DNA of 64,000 nucleotides from an uncultured Bacteroidaceae bacterium. GTDB lineage: Bacteria; Bacteroidota; Bacteroidia; Bacteroidales; Bacteroidaceae. Made by a program: the position numbers and the translations under genes. The notes under the pieces were generated by a model. It did no database searches and had not been told where the DNA came from. It worked only from the letters and a program-made list of their open reading frames with translations. Every line of letters begins with the position of its first letter. Within the stretch, counting starts at the first letter, position 1. The stretch is from assembly GCA_934394435.1 (NCBI GenBank), contig CAKRRN010000007.1:1-64000 (forward strand). Direction: 5' to 3'. Below are positions 1 to 9,733 of the stretch, piece after piece.

Positions 1-624
1 AAGCTTGACTTCAGAGAAGCCAGCTCCTGCTGAGCATAAGCATAAGCAGCATCCAGAGCAGCCTTCTTATCGTCTACAACCTTCTGGGCAGCCTTAGCGT
101 CCTCTACCATCTTAGCGATAGCAGCCTCGATCTCAGCCTTCTTAGCAACCAGCTCGTCACCCTTGTTCACCAGAGAACCATCAGCCTTAGCAGCCTCGAT
201 AGCCTCAGCAGCTGCGGTGATCTGAGCCTCAATAGCAGTAGCAGCAGCTACAACAGACTCGCTCTCCTTCACGTCTGCACACTCCTTAGCAATTGTCTCC
301 TGTGCAGTAGCGAAGCTTGACTTCAGAGAAGCCAGCTCCTGCTGAGCATAAGCATAAGCAGCATCCAGAGCAGCCTTCTTATCGTCTACCACCTTCTGGG
401 CAGCCTTAGCGTCCTCTACCATCTTAGTGATAGCAGCCTCGATCTCAGCCTTGGGAGCCAATACTGTTTCTATAGTAGTAGTCAGAGAGCCGTCAGCCTT
501 GGCAGCCTCCACAGCCTCAGAGAGAGCAGTGATCTGAGCCTTCACAGCAGCAGTGGCAGCCACCACAGCTTCGCTATCCTTCACGTCAGCACACTCCGTT
601 GCAACAGTCTTTTGTGCAGCAGCC
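1..624. repeat. Tandem 312-nt in-frame coding repeat
   Basis: The sequence starting at base 1 (AAGCTTGACTTCAGAGAAGC) recurs at 313. The first ~76 bases match without a change and most of the rest matches. The period is 312 nt, exactly 104 codons. A related pair farther upstream in the gene (around 899 and 1214) repeats with a 315-nt period. The array continues off the left edge, so copy number is unknown. Confidence 0.9.
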
Positions 625-2582
625 AGAGCCTTATTCAAGTCAGCCACCACAGCGGTAGCCTGAGTGTAGGCAGCCTCCAGAGCCTTTGCGTCTCTGTCTG
701 CGATGAACTTATCCTGTGCAGCCTTGGCATCAGAAGCCACCTTGGCAACCACAGCCTTTGCCTTCTCCACCAGAGCAGCGTTCTTAGCAGCGTCAGCCAC
801 AGAAGTAGCAGCAGCGAACGAAGCCTCTATCTGAACCTTCGCCACGTTGATCTCAGCCTGTGCGGTAGCGATAGCTCCCTGCATGGCAGTCTTCACAGAC
901 TCGTCGTATTCAGCCATACCAGCCACAGCCTCGTCCAGAGCCTTCTGTACGGTAGCCAGAGCGGTAGAGTCATTAGCATACTGGGCAGCGTTAGCCTCAG
1001 CAGCAGCCTTGTCTGCCAGGAACTTCTCCTGAGCAGCCTTAGCCTCAGCAGCCAACTTAGTGGCAGCCTCGTTCACAGCAGCCACCAGTGCAGCATTGGC
1101 ATCCTTGTCAGCTACTGAAGTACCAGCCTTGTAAGACTTCTCAGCAGCGTCCTTAGCTGTAGCCAATGCAGCCTCTGCAGCAGTCTTAGCCTCAGCGAAG
1201 GCAGCCTTCACAGACTCATCATATTCAGCCATGCCAGCCACAGCCTCGCTCAGAGCCTTCTCAGCAGCAGCCACTGCCAGCGTATCCTGTGCGTATTGTT
1301 CTGCGTTAGCCTTTTCGGCAGCAGCCTTATCCTCCATTTCCTTCTTGGTCTTGTCGGCATCCTCAATCAGTTTGGTAGCCATAGCCTCTGTCTCAGCGAT
1401 GGCAGCCTTCAGCGTCTCCAGGTCAGCAGCAGCAGTACCATTATCCTTCGAAGCCTTAGCAGCCTCATTCACGTCAGCCAGTTTCTTCTCCAACGCTTCT
1501 TTCTGTTCCTTCAAGATGGTCTGTACGGTGTCAGCATATTCAGCGAAAGCAGTCAGAGTCTCAGCAACCTTCTGGTCCAAAGCCTTCAAAGCTTCATCAG
1601 CCTCTTTGTTGGCATCAGCATCGGGGTTGGTAACCTTGATAGAAAGTTTGGCAAAATTATAGAGCTTAGCATCAATCGAAGAAGCAAATGTCTCAGCCAG
1701 TTTGATGGCAGACTCTGCTGTCAGATCCTGATCTGCTTTCACCTTGAAAGAGAAGAGAGGACCAGCAGAACCAAGCATATTTACAGGATTAAGAAGTACT
1801 TTTGATACAACCATTACCTTTGCTGTAGAGCCTGTCACATTTTCGACCGTTTTGTGAGAGGTAGCCACACGGTTTGCTAATGTGAAAACATATTTTTCTT
1901 CTTCTCCCTTACCATTAATTCTTGTTTCTTCCACGAAAGAGAGACCTTCAGGAAGCGTGATTGTTGTCTGGAACGAACATACGGGAAGGTTGTTTGTCAT
2001 GTTCACCGTAACAACAGCCTCCTTTGAAGGAGTGATTGTAAAATCAGGAGCAGTCACGGTGCCGACGAACGTTCCGTCAGAAATCGAGAACTTCGTGTCT
2101 GGGAATTTATACCTTCCTGCAGAAGCATCCTTAATCTCCGCAACAGCGTTAATCGGGAACTGGGCATTCACATCTGTTTTCACCTTGAATGTAACCACGG
2201 CTCCTTCGCCAGCCTCCATCTCATTGTCCATATCAAGAATCAACACACGTAGCTGATTCGGCTTCAGGTCATCATTTTCTTCCTTGGTAGAAGCCATCAC
2301 ACTCGCAGCATCACTCACGCGTGAAGTCCTTTCCACGTAAGAATCCGTACTGCTGTTCTTTACGAATGTAACACCCTCTGGCATGAAAATATCAGCAAAA
2401 ATCGCACCCTGAGGGATTTTCACGTCATTTTCAAGTTCAAGCGAGACCACTGTCTCCTTGCCTGGCACCAAGACAAGATTGCCAAGTGAGAACTTAACAT
2501 TTTGAGCAACTGCCGCTGAAGTCGCCATGAAGAGGACTATCAGTGCAGTCAAAATTTTATGAGTTGTTTTTAACATGTTCAT
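1..2582 (-). CDS. Large secreted protein with cohesin-like domains and Ala-rich helical repeats (3' end beyond window)
   Basis: The frame is open from the ATG at 2582 (a second ATG is at 2576) to the left edge, giving 860 visible residues and no stop. Residues 1-27 form a signal peptide (LKTTHKILTALIVLFMATS, cleavage after AVAQ). Residues ~28-168 and ~169-305 are two related beta-rich domains with the pattern 'PGKETVVSLEL...MPEGVTFV' and 'PSKEAVVTVNM...LPEGLSFV', which resemble cohesin-like or Ig-like surface domains. From ~315 on, the protein is almost pure A/E/K/D helix. Modules of 104-105 residues repeat, each with the signature 'AAEAKAAQEKF' or 'VEDAKAAQKVVDDKKAALDAAYAYA'. The last two modules are nearly identical in DNA. 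This looks like a long exported stalk or fibre. The exact function is unknown. The neighbour on the same strand is another giant of the same style. Confidence 0.85.
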   Translation of the reverse strand, partial: MNMLKTTHKILTALIVLFMATSAAVAQNVKFSLGNLVLVPGKETVVSLELENDVKIPQGAIFADIFMPEGVTFVKNSSTDSYVERTSRVSDAASVMASTKEENDDLKPNQLRVLILDMDNEMEAGEGAVVTFKVKTDVNAQFPINAVAEIKDASAGRYKFPDTKFSISDGTFVGTVTAPDFTITPSKEAVVTVNMTNNLPVCSFQTTITLPEGLSFVEETRINGKGEEEKYVFTLANRVATSHKTVENVTGSTAKVMVVSKVLLNPVNMLGSAGPLFSFKVKADQDLTAESAIKLAETFASSIDAKLYNFAKLSIKVTNPDADANKEADEALKALDQKVAETLTAFAEYADTVQTILKEQKEALEKKLADVNEAAKASKDNGTAAADLETLKAAIAETEAMATKLIEDADKTKKEMEDKAAAEKANAEQYAQDTLAVAAAEKALSEAVAGMAEYDESVKAAFAEAKTAAEAALATAKDAAEKSYKAGTSVADKDANAALVAAVNEAATKLAAEAKAAQEKFLADKAAAEANAAQYANDSTALATVQKALDEAVAGMAEYDESVKTAMQGAIATAQAEINVAKVQIEASFAAATSVADAAKNAALVEKAKAVVAKVASDAKAAQDKFIADRDAKALEAAYTQATAVVADLNKALAAAQKTVATECADVKDSEAVVAATAAVKAQITALSEAVEAAKADGSLTTTIETVLAPKAEIEAAITKMVEDAKAAQKVVDDKKAALDAAYAYAQQELASLKSSFATAQETIAKECADVKESESVVAAATAIEAQITAAAEAIEAAKADGSLVNKGDELVAKKAEIEAAIAKMVEDAKAAQKVVDDKKAALDAAYAYAQQELASLKSS

Positions 2583-2630
2583 ACTATTACAATGTAAATA
2601 TTGATACTTATGATGTCGTGTAAGAATAAG

Positions 2631-2666
2631 AGAGGGCAGGAATGCCACAGGACAACCTGCCCCTCT
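2631..2666 (-). terminator. Hairpin terminator after the 2243-aa giant gene
   Basis: AGAGGGCAGG pairs with CCTGCCCCTCT (one bulged C) and lies in the 116-nt gap between the two giant genes. Read on the minus strand it is followed by a T-rich stretch (TTATTCTT). It suggests the two giants are separate transcripts. Confidence 0.5.
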
Positions 2667-2698
2667 ATCTATAGCATCGGATTCAGAAGAATGTCAGA

Positions 2699-5600
2699 TT
2701 ACTTGCTGAGCACCTTCTTCACCTTATTAGCAGCATCCTTAACGATGGTGATACCCTTACTAACACCATTTCGTACAGTACCATCAATACCGTAGAAGTA
2801 TGCCTTGGTCTGTGCCATTGTTGCGTTGATGCCAGTCTCCAAGTTCATGTCCTGCTCAGCACCTGGGATAGCGATGAGTCTGCCATTAACAGCACCTCTC
2901 ACATTGTCCACAACCACCATACCAGTACTATGTCCAGCCAGACTGATGTTCATGAAATCCAGACTCTCGATGACGCTTTCACCTGTATTTGAGAATGCCA
3001 GCACACGCCATGTGTTCTTGCCAATCTTATTGTATTTGACAACCACGCCCTGAGTCTGAGAAGCCAATGCAGCATCGGTCATGATAACACCTGCGGGCAG
3101 AGTAATGTCAAGCTGTACGGCTGAGTAGTTCAGTTCTGTATCCAGAGTGAGGTTCAGGCTACTTGCGTTGTTGAACAAGCCAAGTGTTCCGATGGTTTCC
3201 TCTGTGATACGAGCAGCAACCTTTTTCACATTGGCTCCGCCAGTCATGAGCATGTCAATGATATACTGGAGGTCAGCGACATCGAATGCCCCGTTACCAT
3301 TAACATCTGCAGCTTTATACTCACGGCTACCCTCTTTAGGTGTTTCCTTACCGAGGATATAGTCAACCATAAGTTGGACATCATCCCCTTGTACCTTATT
3401 ACCATCTGTGATAGCACCAGGAGTAACAATGCTATCGCTGATCTTCTTCAATTCCACGAGGATGTTATCATAAACAGCATCCACAGCATTTTTGGCATCC
3501 TTACGTACTACCGTGTTGACATTCTCAGAATAAATGCCGTTAATATCCCAGTGAACGCCAACATTTTCATCTTTTGGTGCATCAGACTCTAAGCTAGTAG
3601 AAATTCCCACAACCAGATTCTGATATTTCGCAGCGTTGTCTTTCTTCGCTTGGAGAGAAGCAATCGCATTTAGATTCTCCTTCCTCTCTGCTGCGAGCTG
3701 AGTCTGTGTCGTCTCTACATAATCCTTAACCAAACTGATCTCATTTTGAATTGCTTGAGTACGATTACGACCATCAATAAAGAGTGCAAAGTTGTACTTC
3801 TGGATGATGCATTCAGAGAATTCCTTCAAACCAGTAGTAATAGCCGACTTGCGTGATTCCCAAGCCGCCTCAGTCACATCCAGTTCCTGCTCAAGACCCT
3901 TCAGCCATTCAGCAATCTTGCTATGTTCAGCCTTGAACTCCCTATCCATCTCTTCTGTGTACTTGTAAATAGTCTTACCGTCAGAAGATATGTACGTAGG
4001 AAGCTCCCCTGCATACTTGAGTGCATTAATCTCGTCTTTAGAAGTATTGAACTTCTTTACAAGATTATCGTACTTTTCAGTATTCTCCTTTACAAATTGG
4101 TCGTTTAACAAGTAGTTCTTTTCGGCAGCACCAATCGCGTTGGCAACCTCTTTCGCTTTCGCAATAATATTATTGGCAGCCTTGATGTTGTTCTCCTGTT
4201 CGATGACGATAGCATCGCCTTGAATGCCAATCTTATCGTTCAAAGTACCGAGCATGCGGTCAAGTACATCTACCTCAGGACCATACTTCTTATTATTCTT
4301 AGCATGAGCAGCCTTCTGCTTGCCTCTGGTGGTAGCTATTTCTGCCACAGCTTCAGCAACTTTAGCATTCACAGCCGTCTGAGCATCAGCTATAGCATTA
4401 CCATTATACGCTTTAGCGATATCCTTCTCTATCTGGAGGAATGCGTTATAAGTTTCTTCAAACGTAGCATAATCGGGCTTGCCATCCTTCATGATAAGTT
4501 TACCTTCTTCGTCTTTCCTACCTACAGAAAGATCACTCCAGATGGTTTCGTTTCTCGCTGAAAGCTCGTCGGTTACCTCGGTCTTATTGCCTAAAGTTCT
4601 AACCAGGTCGTTAATTGCAAGACCAACATTCACATACTCCTTTTGGAAAATGACATCCTTCGTAATGGCATCAACCCTTGCGAGTTTTGCTTTCTTGTCA
4701 TCCACACTTGTAAGACGTCCGATATTTGCAAATGCACTCGCAATTTCCGAATCATGCTCTACAAGTAGATTGGTCGCATAGTTCTTGGCTGTAGCGATAC
4801 TTTCATCAACCTCATTCTGAGCAGCAGTCAATTCAGTCTCATTCTTGAGGTTCTTCAGATACTGTAGATTTGCGTAGTAAGCCTCTTTGTACTTCGCCGT
4901 GACTATACGCTTAGTTTTATTATCCTCCAGGGTAATCTCTTTAACCTGATCCCAAAGAGCGCCATAGTTCTGCGTATAATTACTGAATTTCACCGTCTCT
5001 GGTTTAGCAAGCATATACCATGCTCCATCCTTGCCGATGTACTTAGCATACTCCTTGCTGAAACCACCCTTCTGGAAAGAACTTGAAGGAGTATCCTCGC
5101 TGGCATTCTTCACATAGTAAAATTCTGCGATCTCGGCAGCCTCTTTACTTGTATCAATTTTGTTGTAAAGAGTGCTATAATACTCTTTTGCTGCCAAGTC
5201 CTTTGTTTCTTTACACAGACCTTCAACATCCTTGAAGAGACTCTCCAACGTATTCACATAAATGAATGCGAAATCTGTCTTCTCCTCGCTTTGGTTTGCA
5301 TCATTCTGTATATCAAGAACCGTCTTGCCAGTCTCATTCTTCGCGAGTTTGAGAAGACGATTTACCTCATCCTGTTTAGAAACACGAAGAGTAGTCTGAA
5401 TGTCAGTTGATGCTTGCGAAATTAAGCCGTCAATCTTCGCTTTTTCGCCATCATAATCTTCCCGTGCAAGTTTATTGATTGCTTCGGCATATGTATCGCG
5501 CAGAGTCTCCACATCATCATAAAGTGCATTTACCTTATCGACATACTCAGAATTACTCCAAACCTTAGTCGGTTCATTGGCTTTATATGCAGCGTCAGTT

Positions 5601-8600
5601 TCGTCTTTGAGCTTCTGAATCATCTCAGCCCTTGCATACATGCTATTCGGATTACTCTCGCTTGCTGCAGTAGCAATCTGCTTAATCTCGTCTTCCAGAT
5701 TCACATTATCAGAGTACTGGGTAAGACCCTTCAGACGATTAATAATCGCTATCGCACCACCGTTATCTGCAGAACCATAGTAAAAGTCATAGAGTTCATG
5801 CCATTTATCATCGTAAGCAGCTTTTTGAGCAGCATTGTCCTTAATGACAGCCTGTGCATAGCTATTATCTCCTGCATCCCAAGAATCCTTGACTTTCTGG
5901 AGATCATCAGCTATTTGCTTAATCTTAGTAGCACCCGCATCGTATTCTTGACTCTTACCATTCTCATATGCCTCCGTATACCCATTTTTGTATTCCTTTA
6001 TCAGAGAATTTAAACGAGAGAGTTCTTTAATAGCCTCGGCATAAATCTTATCATACACAGTATTCTCACCAGCTGTTGGCTTTGAAGAGTTGATATAAAC
6101 GTTAATCTCGTTATAGAGAGCTATTACACCACTCTTTTCATCACCCAGAGCCTTCTCCTGTGCCTTATGCTCAATCTCATTTGTTTCGGCTTGACTACCA
6201 AGTTGATCTACAGCATTGATAATCTTGTCAAGTTGACTCTTGAAATCAGCGTATTTAGCGACCATATTCTTTTCGGTATCCGTGTAGTTACCTTCTTTGG
6301 TCTTGGCTGTGTATGCTTCCTCCGCATCCGATTTAAGATTCTCAACTTGCTTTCTGTACCCTGGCTCCTGTGGATCAGCAGACTGTATAAGGTTGAGGAA
6401 GTAATGTTCTCCCTCCGTGCAAGCAGCCTTATTACCATCTGCAGCATAAATCGCTTTTTCTGCAGCAGCAAGGATATCCTCCACAGACTGATCTACCTTA
6501 TCGAGAGTTCTATACTTCCCAATATTACCATCCCAGGTATTCTTCTTCTGCTGGTTCTTATCCTCATTCTGAGCATTCTCGCGGAGAGCATCCACAGCAT
6601 CACCAATCTTGGTAAAGGTAGTTTTGAAACCTTCTGTTGTAACCTTACCGTCCTTATCCTTTACATCCGTAAGACCCTTGGCAATATCCTCCGTACCGTT
6701 AATCTTGTTCCACAGATTATTGAGTGCAGTTTGCTGAGTATCCTTTTCTTGAGTGTACTTAGTCTTGACTGCTGTTGCATTAGCAGAAGTTGCTGTATTC
6801 ACAGAACCAAGAAGATTCGTCAGAGACGTTATATCGACAACCCAATTACCCTTTTCATCCTTGTGGCTGAGGCCGTTGATATTATTATAGATTGTAGTAT
6901 ACTTGCTCTTAACCTCTCCAAAGGTCTTCTTCCACGCTTCTGCCTTTTTTTCGTGTGTTGTAACTTTACCCTGAATACCTATAAGATTCTTCTTTACCGT
7001 ATTGAGGTAAACGATTGCTTTCGTGGGCTCTTCAGGAACACCTTCAATCTTATCACTCTCTGTTTTGAGTTCACCAGTAAGGTCATTTGCTTCTTTAGTA
7101 AGAGCGTTGGCTGCGGCTGTACCATAATCTTCTGCCTTGTAAGTAGGAATCGCATTAGAAATCTCTGTACTGATTGCCTTAACCAAGGCATTTGCCTCGT
7201 CTTTTGCATCCTTAGCAGCCTGTATATTTATCTCGTCATACCAAGTACGCTCTACTTCATCATATTTACTCTTCAGACTGATTATTTCTTCCGTAGCATT
7301 GGCCACCTCACTCTTCTTACCTGCAGCAGCGGTAATGGCGTCTGTGAATTCTTTCTCTTTTTTCGTGAGAGCCTCGGTAACAGCTTTTTGAACATCACGG
7401 GACACCTTGTCCTGCTTACTCTTTGCGTCAGCATAACTCTCAGAGCCAATATGTCCGTCGATCGTTACATTCTCGTTCTTGACGACACTCGTCCAAGACT
7501 GAATGTCAACCTTACCGTCCTTGTCCTTAGTACCATCAATCTGATTCTTATATCCTGTAAGAGCATCAGCGATAGTCTTGTATTGGTCATAAGCATTTTG
7601 AGCAGTGCTGAGGTAAGTCCGCATTGCATTTAATGCTTCACTATACTCTTTAGACTCTATGTTCTCATAGAAATCCTTACAAGGAGTCTTATCTTTGGCA
7701 TCTTTGGCAGACTTGCTATCAAGGACATACACATTGCCATCTGCGATATACTTTGTAAGAAGACCTTCCGTGCCATCAATGCCCTCAGATGAGAAATGAT
7801 TTGTAGCCACGAAGCTACCGTACTTCATTGCCTCTACCTGCTGCTTGATACCAGGATTCTTCTCAGCCGAATTATTCCAGACGACGTTTTTTAGTTGATT
7901 TTGCCAGTAACGAATTTGTACAAAATATTTATACTCGTTATAATCTACGTCAAGATCTGCAACCAGCTTATTTACATTCGCAAATGTATTATCACCTTTG
8001 TCCCAATTAGATTGGTTCTCATGCTCATGTTTTTTATTAGATTCATCAAGTTGCTTCTGAATCGCCTTGAGCATGTTTATGATTGCATTACGCTTCGGAG
8101 TAAAGTAACCGCTGATACTTTTTTCATTTTTGTCGGTGCGGGAATCGCCGCATGCGTCACTCCATGACTTATTGTACCTATTTGTGAGGTCTGTTATTCT
8201 GTTAGTAGAAGCAACATAAGCTTCGCGCAGACGAGTAACTTCTTCTATAAGGTCGCTAACCGAAGTTTCAAATTTACTTTCAGCAGGCAACTTCGTTATC
8301 AATTCGTCAGCCTTCGCAGGATCAAGTTTCTTTTCTTCATTAAGAGCATCAGCCTCTGCCTTAACATCATTCACCTTGCCCAAGACAGCCCGAAGTGCCT
8401 CGAGAGCCATCTTATAATAATCATCATAAGTATCCTTCTCATGAGCAATCATTTCTCTATAAACACCATCCACCGCAGTGTTATATGCAGAAATACGATT
8501 GTTTATCTCCAATTGCACCGTACCATAGGCTGCACTATTGGTATTATTAGTAGAGATGGCATTTGCTGCTTCATCAATAGCCTTCTGCGCTTCCTCTATT

Positions 8601-9430
8601 GCCTTATAAATTTTCTCATCGGCATAAGAAGTAGCAGCAGTTACGTTCTTATAAGCAATCTCTACAAGATTCTTGTATGAATTCTCTTGAGCCTTTGCCC
8701 CGTCATATGTACTTTGAAACGTTTTCTTCTGTTCGCACTTTTTCCATGCATCTTCGAGCGCTGTATAATTTATACCGTTCCAAGCCTCAATTGCCTTCTT
8801 ATACTGCTTATAGTTGTCAGAATACGTTTTAGCTTCTGTTTCGTAAGCATCAAGTTTTTTCTCAAGATCCTCGAGCTTCCCTCCTGCTTCAACAAACGCG
8901 TTGTAGTCTTCTATACCAAGCTTGTTTATCTTGCCTTGAAGTTCAACACCCTTATTTACAAGATTATCATGCCATGTTTTTTCATAATCCTTATCCTCAT
9001 CCTCACCTGCAGGAAGATTCTTAGAGAGCGAGAACGAAGCAGACTCTTGGTTCTGCAACTTCTTCACGTATGCCACCCATTCTTCAGTGGTAGGAGTAAC
9101 CATCACCGTTACAGCCGGCTCCTTCTCTGAGGCCGTAACCGTAAGATTCACCTTGACCTCAAGTCCCTTATCATCCGATACTGCGAGGTCTACCGAAATA
9201 CCATCTTCCGAAATAGGATACACTGTATTACCATCAAGAGAAGTTACGCTCTCCATTTTAGCACCCTCTGATTTTATCTGATAGGTACCTTTCTTGAGCG
9301 AAAGCTCCACAGAAGCTGCTTTTTCGCCAGCCTTCACATCCACTTTAACGCCATCATTGGTTGGGATCGTGGCTGCGTAAGAAGCAGCTGCAACCATAAA
9401 TGCGGCAACAGTCATTGTAGTTTTTCTCAT
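2699..9430 (-). CDS. Giant secreted coiled-coil protein with C-terminal dockerin-like and cohesin-like domains
   Basis: 2243 residues. Signal peptide: RKTTMTVAAFMVAAASYA, then ATIP. Residues ~20-110 form a beta-rich N-terminal domain. Residues ~125-1990 are overwhelmingly helical and rich in K, E, D, A, N, with many Trp/Tyr-bearing helices rather than a regular heptad. Short 'KDKDGKV'-type turns recur near residues 635, 857 and 927. Near residue 2010 a dockerin-like pair appears: 'GDDVQLMVDYIL' followed by 'DVNGNGAFDVADLQYIIDML', in which the second half carries the full DxNxNxxxDxxD calcium loop. Next comes a cohesin-like domain ('YSAVQLDITLPAGV') and a basic tail ending KVKKVLSK. No catalytic domain is visible. 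A surface fibre or scaffold is inferred; no named family is recognised for the long middle. The base composition is visibly more AT-rich than in parAB or surE. Confidence 0.85.
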   Translation of the reverse strand: MRKTTMTVAAFMVAAASYAATIPTNDGVKVDVKAGEKAASVELSLKKGTYQIKSEGAKMESVTSLDGNTVYPISEDGISVDLAVSDDKGLEVKVNLTVTASEKEPAVTVMVTPTTEEWVAYVKKLQNQESASFSLSKNLPAGEDEDKDYEKTWHDNLVNKGVELQGKINKLGIEDYNAFVEAGGKLEDLEKKLDAYETEAKTYSDNYKQYKKAIEAWNGINYTALEDAWKKCEQKKTFQSTYDGAKAQENSYKNLVEIAYKNVTAATSYADEKIYKAIEEAQKAIDEAANAISTNNTNSAAYGTVQLEINNRISAYNTAVDGVYREMIAHEKDTYDDYYKMALEALRAVLGKVNDVKAEADALNEEKKLDPAKADELITKLPAESKFETSVSDLIEEVTRLREAYVASTNRITDLTNRYNKSWSDACGDSRTDKNEKSISGYFTPKRNAIINMLKAIQKQLDESNKKHEHENQSNWDKGDNTFANVNKLVADLDVDYNEYKYFVQIRYWQNQLKNVVWNNSAEKNPGIKQQVEAMKYGSFVATNHFSSEGIDGTEGLLTKYIADGNVYVLDSKSAKDAKDKTPCKDFYENIESKEYSEALNAMRTYLSTAQNAYDQYKTIADALTGYKNQIDGTKDKDGKVDIQSWTSVVKNENVTIDGHIGSESYADAKSKQDKVSRDVQKAVTEALTKKEKEFTDAITAAAGKKSEVANATEEIISLKSKYDEVERTWYDEINIQAAKDAKDEANALVKAISTEISNAIPTYKAEDYGTAAANALTKEANDLTGELKTESDKIEGVPEEPTKAIVYLNTVKKNLIGIQGKVTTHEKKAEAWKKTFGEVKSKYTTIYNNINGLSHKDEKGNWVVDITSLTNLLGSVNTATSANATAVKTKYTQEKDTQQTALNNLWNKINGTEDIAKGLTDVKDKDGKVTTEGFKTTFTKIGDAVDALRENAQNEDKNQQKKNTWDGNIGKYRTLDKVDQSVEDILAAAEKAIYAADGNKAACTEGEHYFLNLIQSADPQEPGYRKQVENLKSDAEEAYTAKTKEGNYTDTEKNMVAKYADFKSQLDKIINAVDQLGSQAETNEIEHKAQEKALGDEKSGVIALYNEINVYINSSKPTAGENTVYDKIYAEAIKELSRLNSLIKEYKNGYTEAYENGKSQEYDAGATKIKQIADDLQKVKDSWDAGDNSYAQAVIKDNAAQKAAYDDKWHELYDFYYGSADNGGAIAIINRLKGLTQYSDNVNLEDEIKQIATAASESNPNSMYARAEMIQKLKDETDAAYKANEPTKVWSNSEYVDKVNALYDDVETLRDTYAEAINKLAREDYDGEKAKIDGLISQASTDIQTTLRVSKQDEVNRLLKLAKNETGKTVLDIQNDANQSEEKTDFAFIYVNTLESLFKDVEGLCKETKDLAAKEYYSTLYNKIDTSKEAAEIAEFYYVKNASEDTPSSSFQKGGFSKEYAKYIGKDGAWYMLAKPETVKFSNYTQNYGALWDQVKEITLEDNKTKRIVTAKYKEAYYANLQYLKNLKNETELTAAQNEVDESIATAKNYATNLLVEHDSEIASAFANIGRLTSVDDKKAKLARVDAITKDVIFQKEYVNVGLAINDLVRTLGNKTEVTDELSARNETIWSDLSVGRKDEEGKLIMKDGKPDYATFEETYNAFLQIEKDIAKAYNGNAIADAQTAVNAKVAEAVAEIATTRGKQKAAHAKNNKKYGPEVDVLDRMLGTLNDKIGIQGDAIVIEQENNIKAANNIIAKAKEVANAIGAAEKNYLLNDQFVKENTEKYDNLVKKFNTSKDEINALKYAGELPTYISSDGKTIYKYTEEMDREFKAEHSKIAEWLKGLEQELDVTEAAWESRKSAITTGLKEFSECIIQKYNFALFIDGRNRTQAIQNEISLVKDYVETTQTQLAAERKENLNAIASLQAKKDNAAKYQNLVVGISTSLESDAPKDENVGVHWDINGIYSENVNTVVRKDAKNAVDAVYDNILVELKKISDSIVTPGAITDGNKVQGDDVQLMVDYILGKETPKEGSREYKAADVNGNGAFDVADLQYIIDMLMTGGANVKKVAARITEETIGTLGLFNNASSLNLTLDTELNYSAVQLDITLPAGVIMTDAALASQTQGVVVKYNKIGKNTWRVLAFSNTGESVIESLDFMNISLAGHSTGMVVVDNVRGAVNGRLIAIPGAEQDMNLETGINATMAQTKAYFYGIDGTVRNGVSKGITIVKDAANKVKKVLSK

Positions 9431-9733
9431 AATCCAATAACTTTTAGTTTGTTAATATTATATTTGTTTTTTATTTCTATAAATATTCAAATGAATCACC
9501 GTGCGCACAGCGTGCGCCCCATATCAGAGCAACCACGCCAGCAAAGAAATGGCTTAACCGTCCATAACCCAAAGTTTTAAATAAAGAATTTCGTCTGCCT
9601 CATTCTCTTTTATTTGGTGTCCATGGACCAGAAACGCTCTCACCCCCCTATATATAAGGTATAGTGCCTCCCCACGAACCACTCTGCACAAAGTTATGTA
9701 CAAAGGTGTGCGCGCGTATGAGCTGAAAGCGAG
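9431..9733. other. 303-nt gap between giant gene and LytTR gene
   Basis: No gene is supported here. On the minus strand there is a good -7 element TAACTTTG (plus-strand CAAAGTTA, 9689-9696), but no TTG at the proper distance. If used, it would give the giant gene a leader of about 250 nt. A homopyrimidine/TATA patch (CCCCCCTATATATAAGG) lies near 9645-9660. Confidence 0.4.

Noticed and set aside
612..1118. Long plus-strand frames over the Ala-rich repeats
   Set aside because: They arise from the repetitive Ala/Glu codons on the minus strand and encode Ser-rich low-complexity sequence.
6167..7633. 488-residue plus-strand open frame inside the giant gene
   Set aside because: It is the antisense shadow of a highly biased coding sequence; its translation is Leu/Ile/Cys-rich without any domain.
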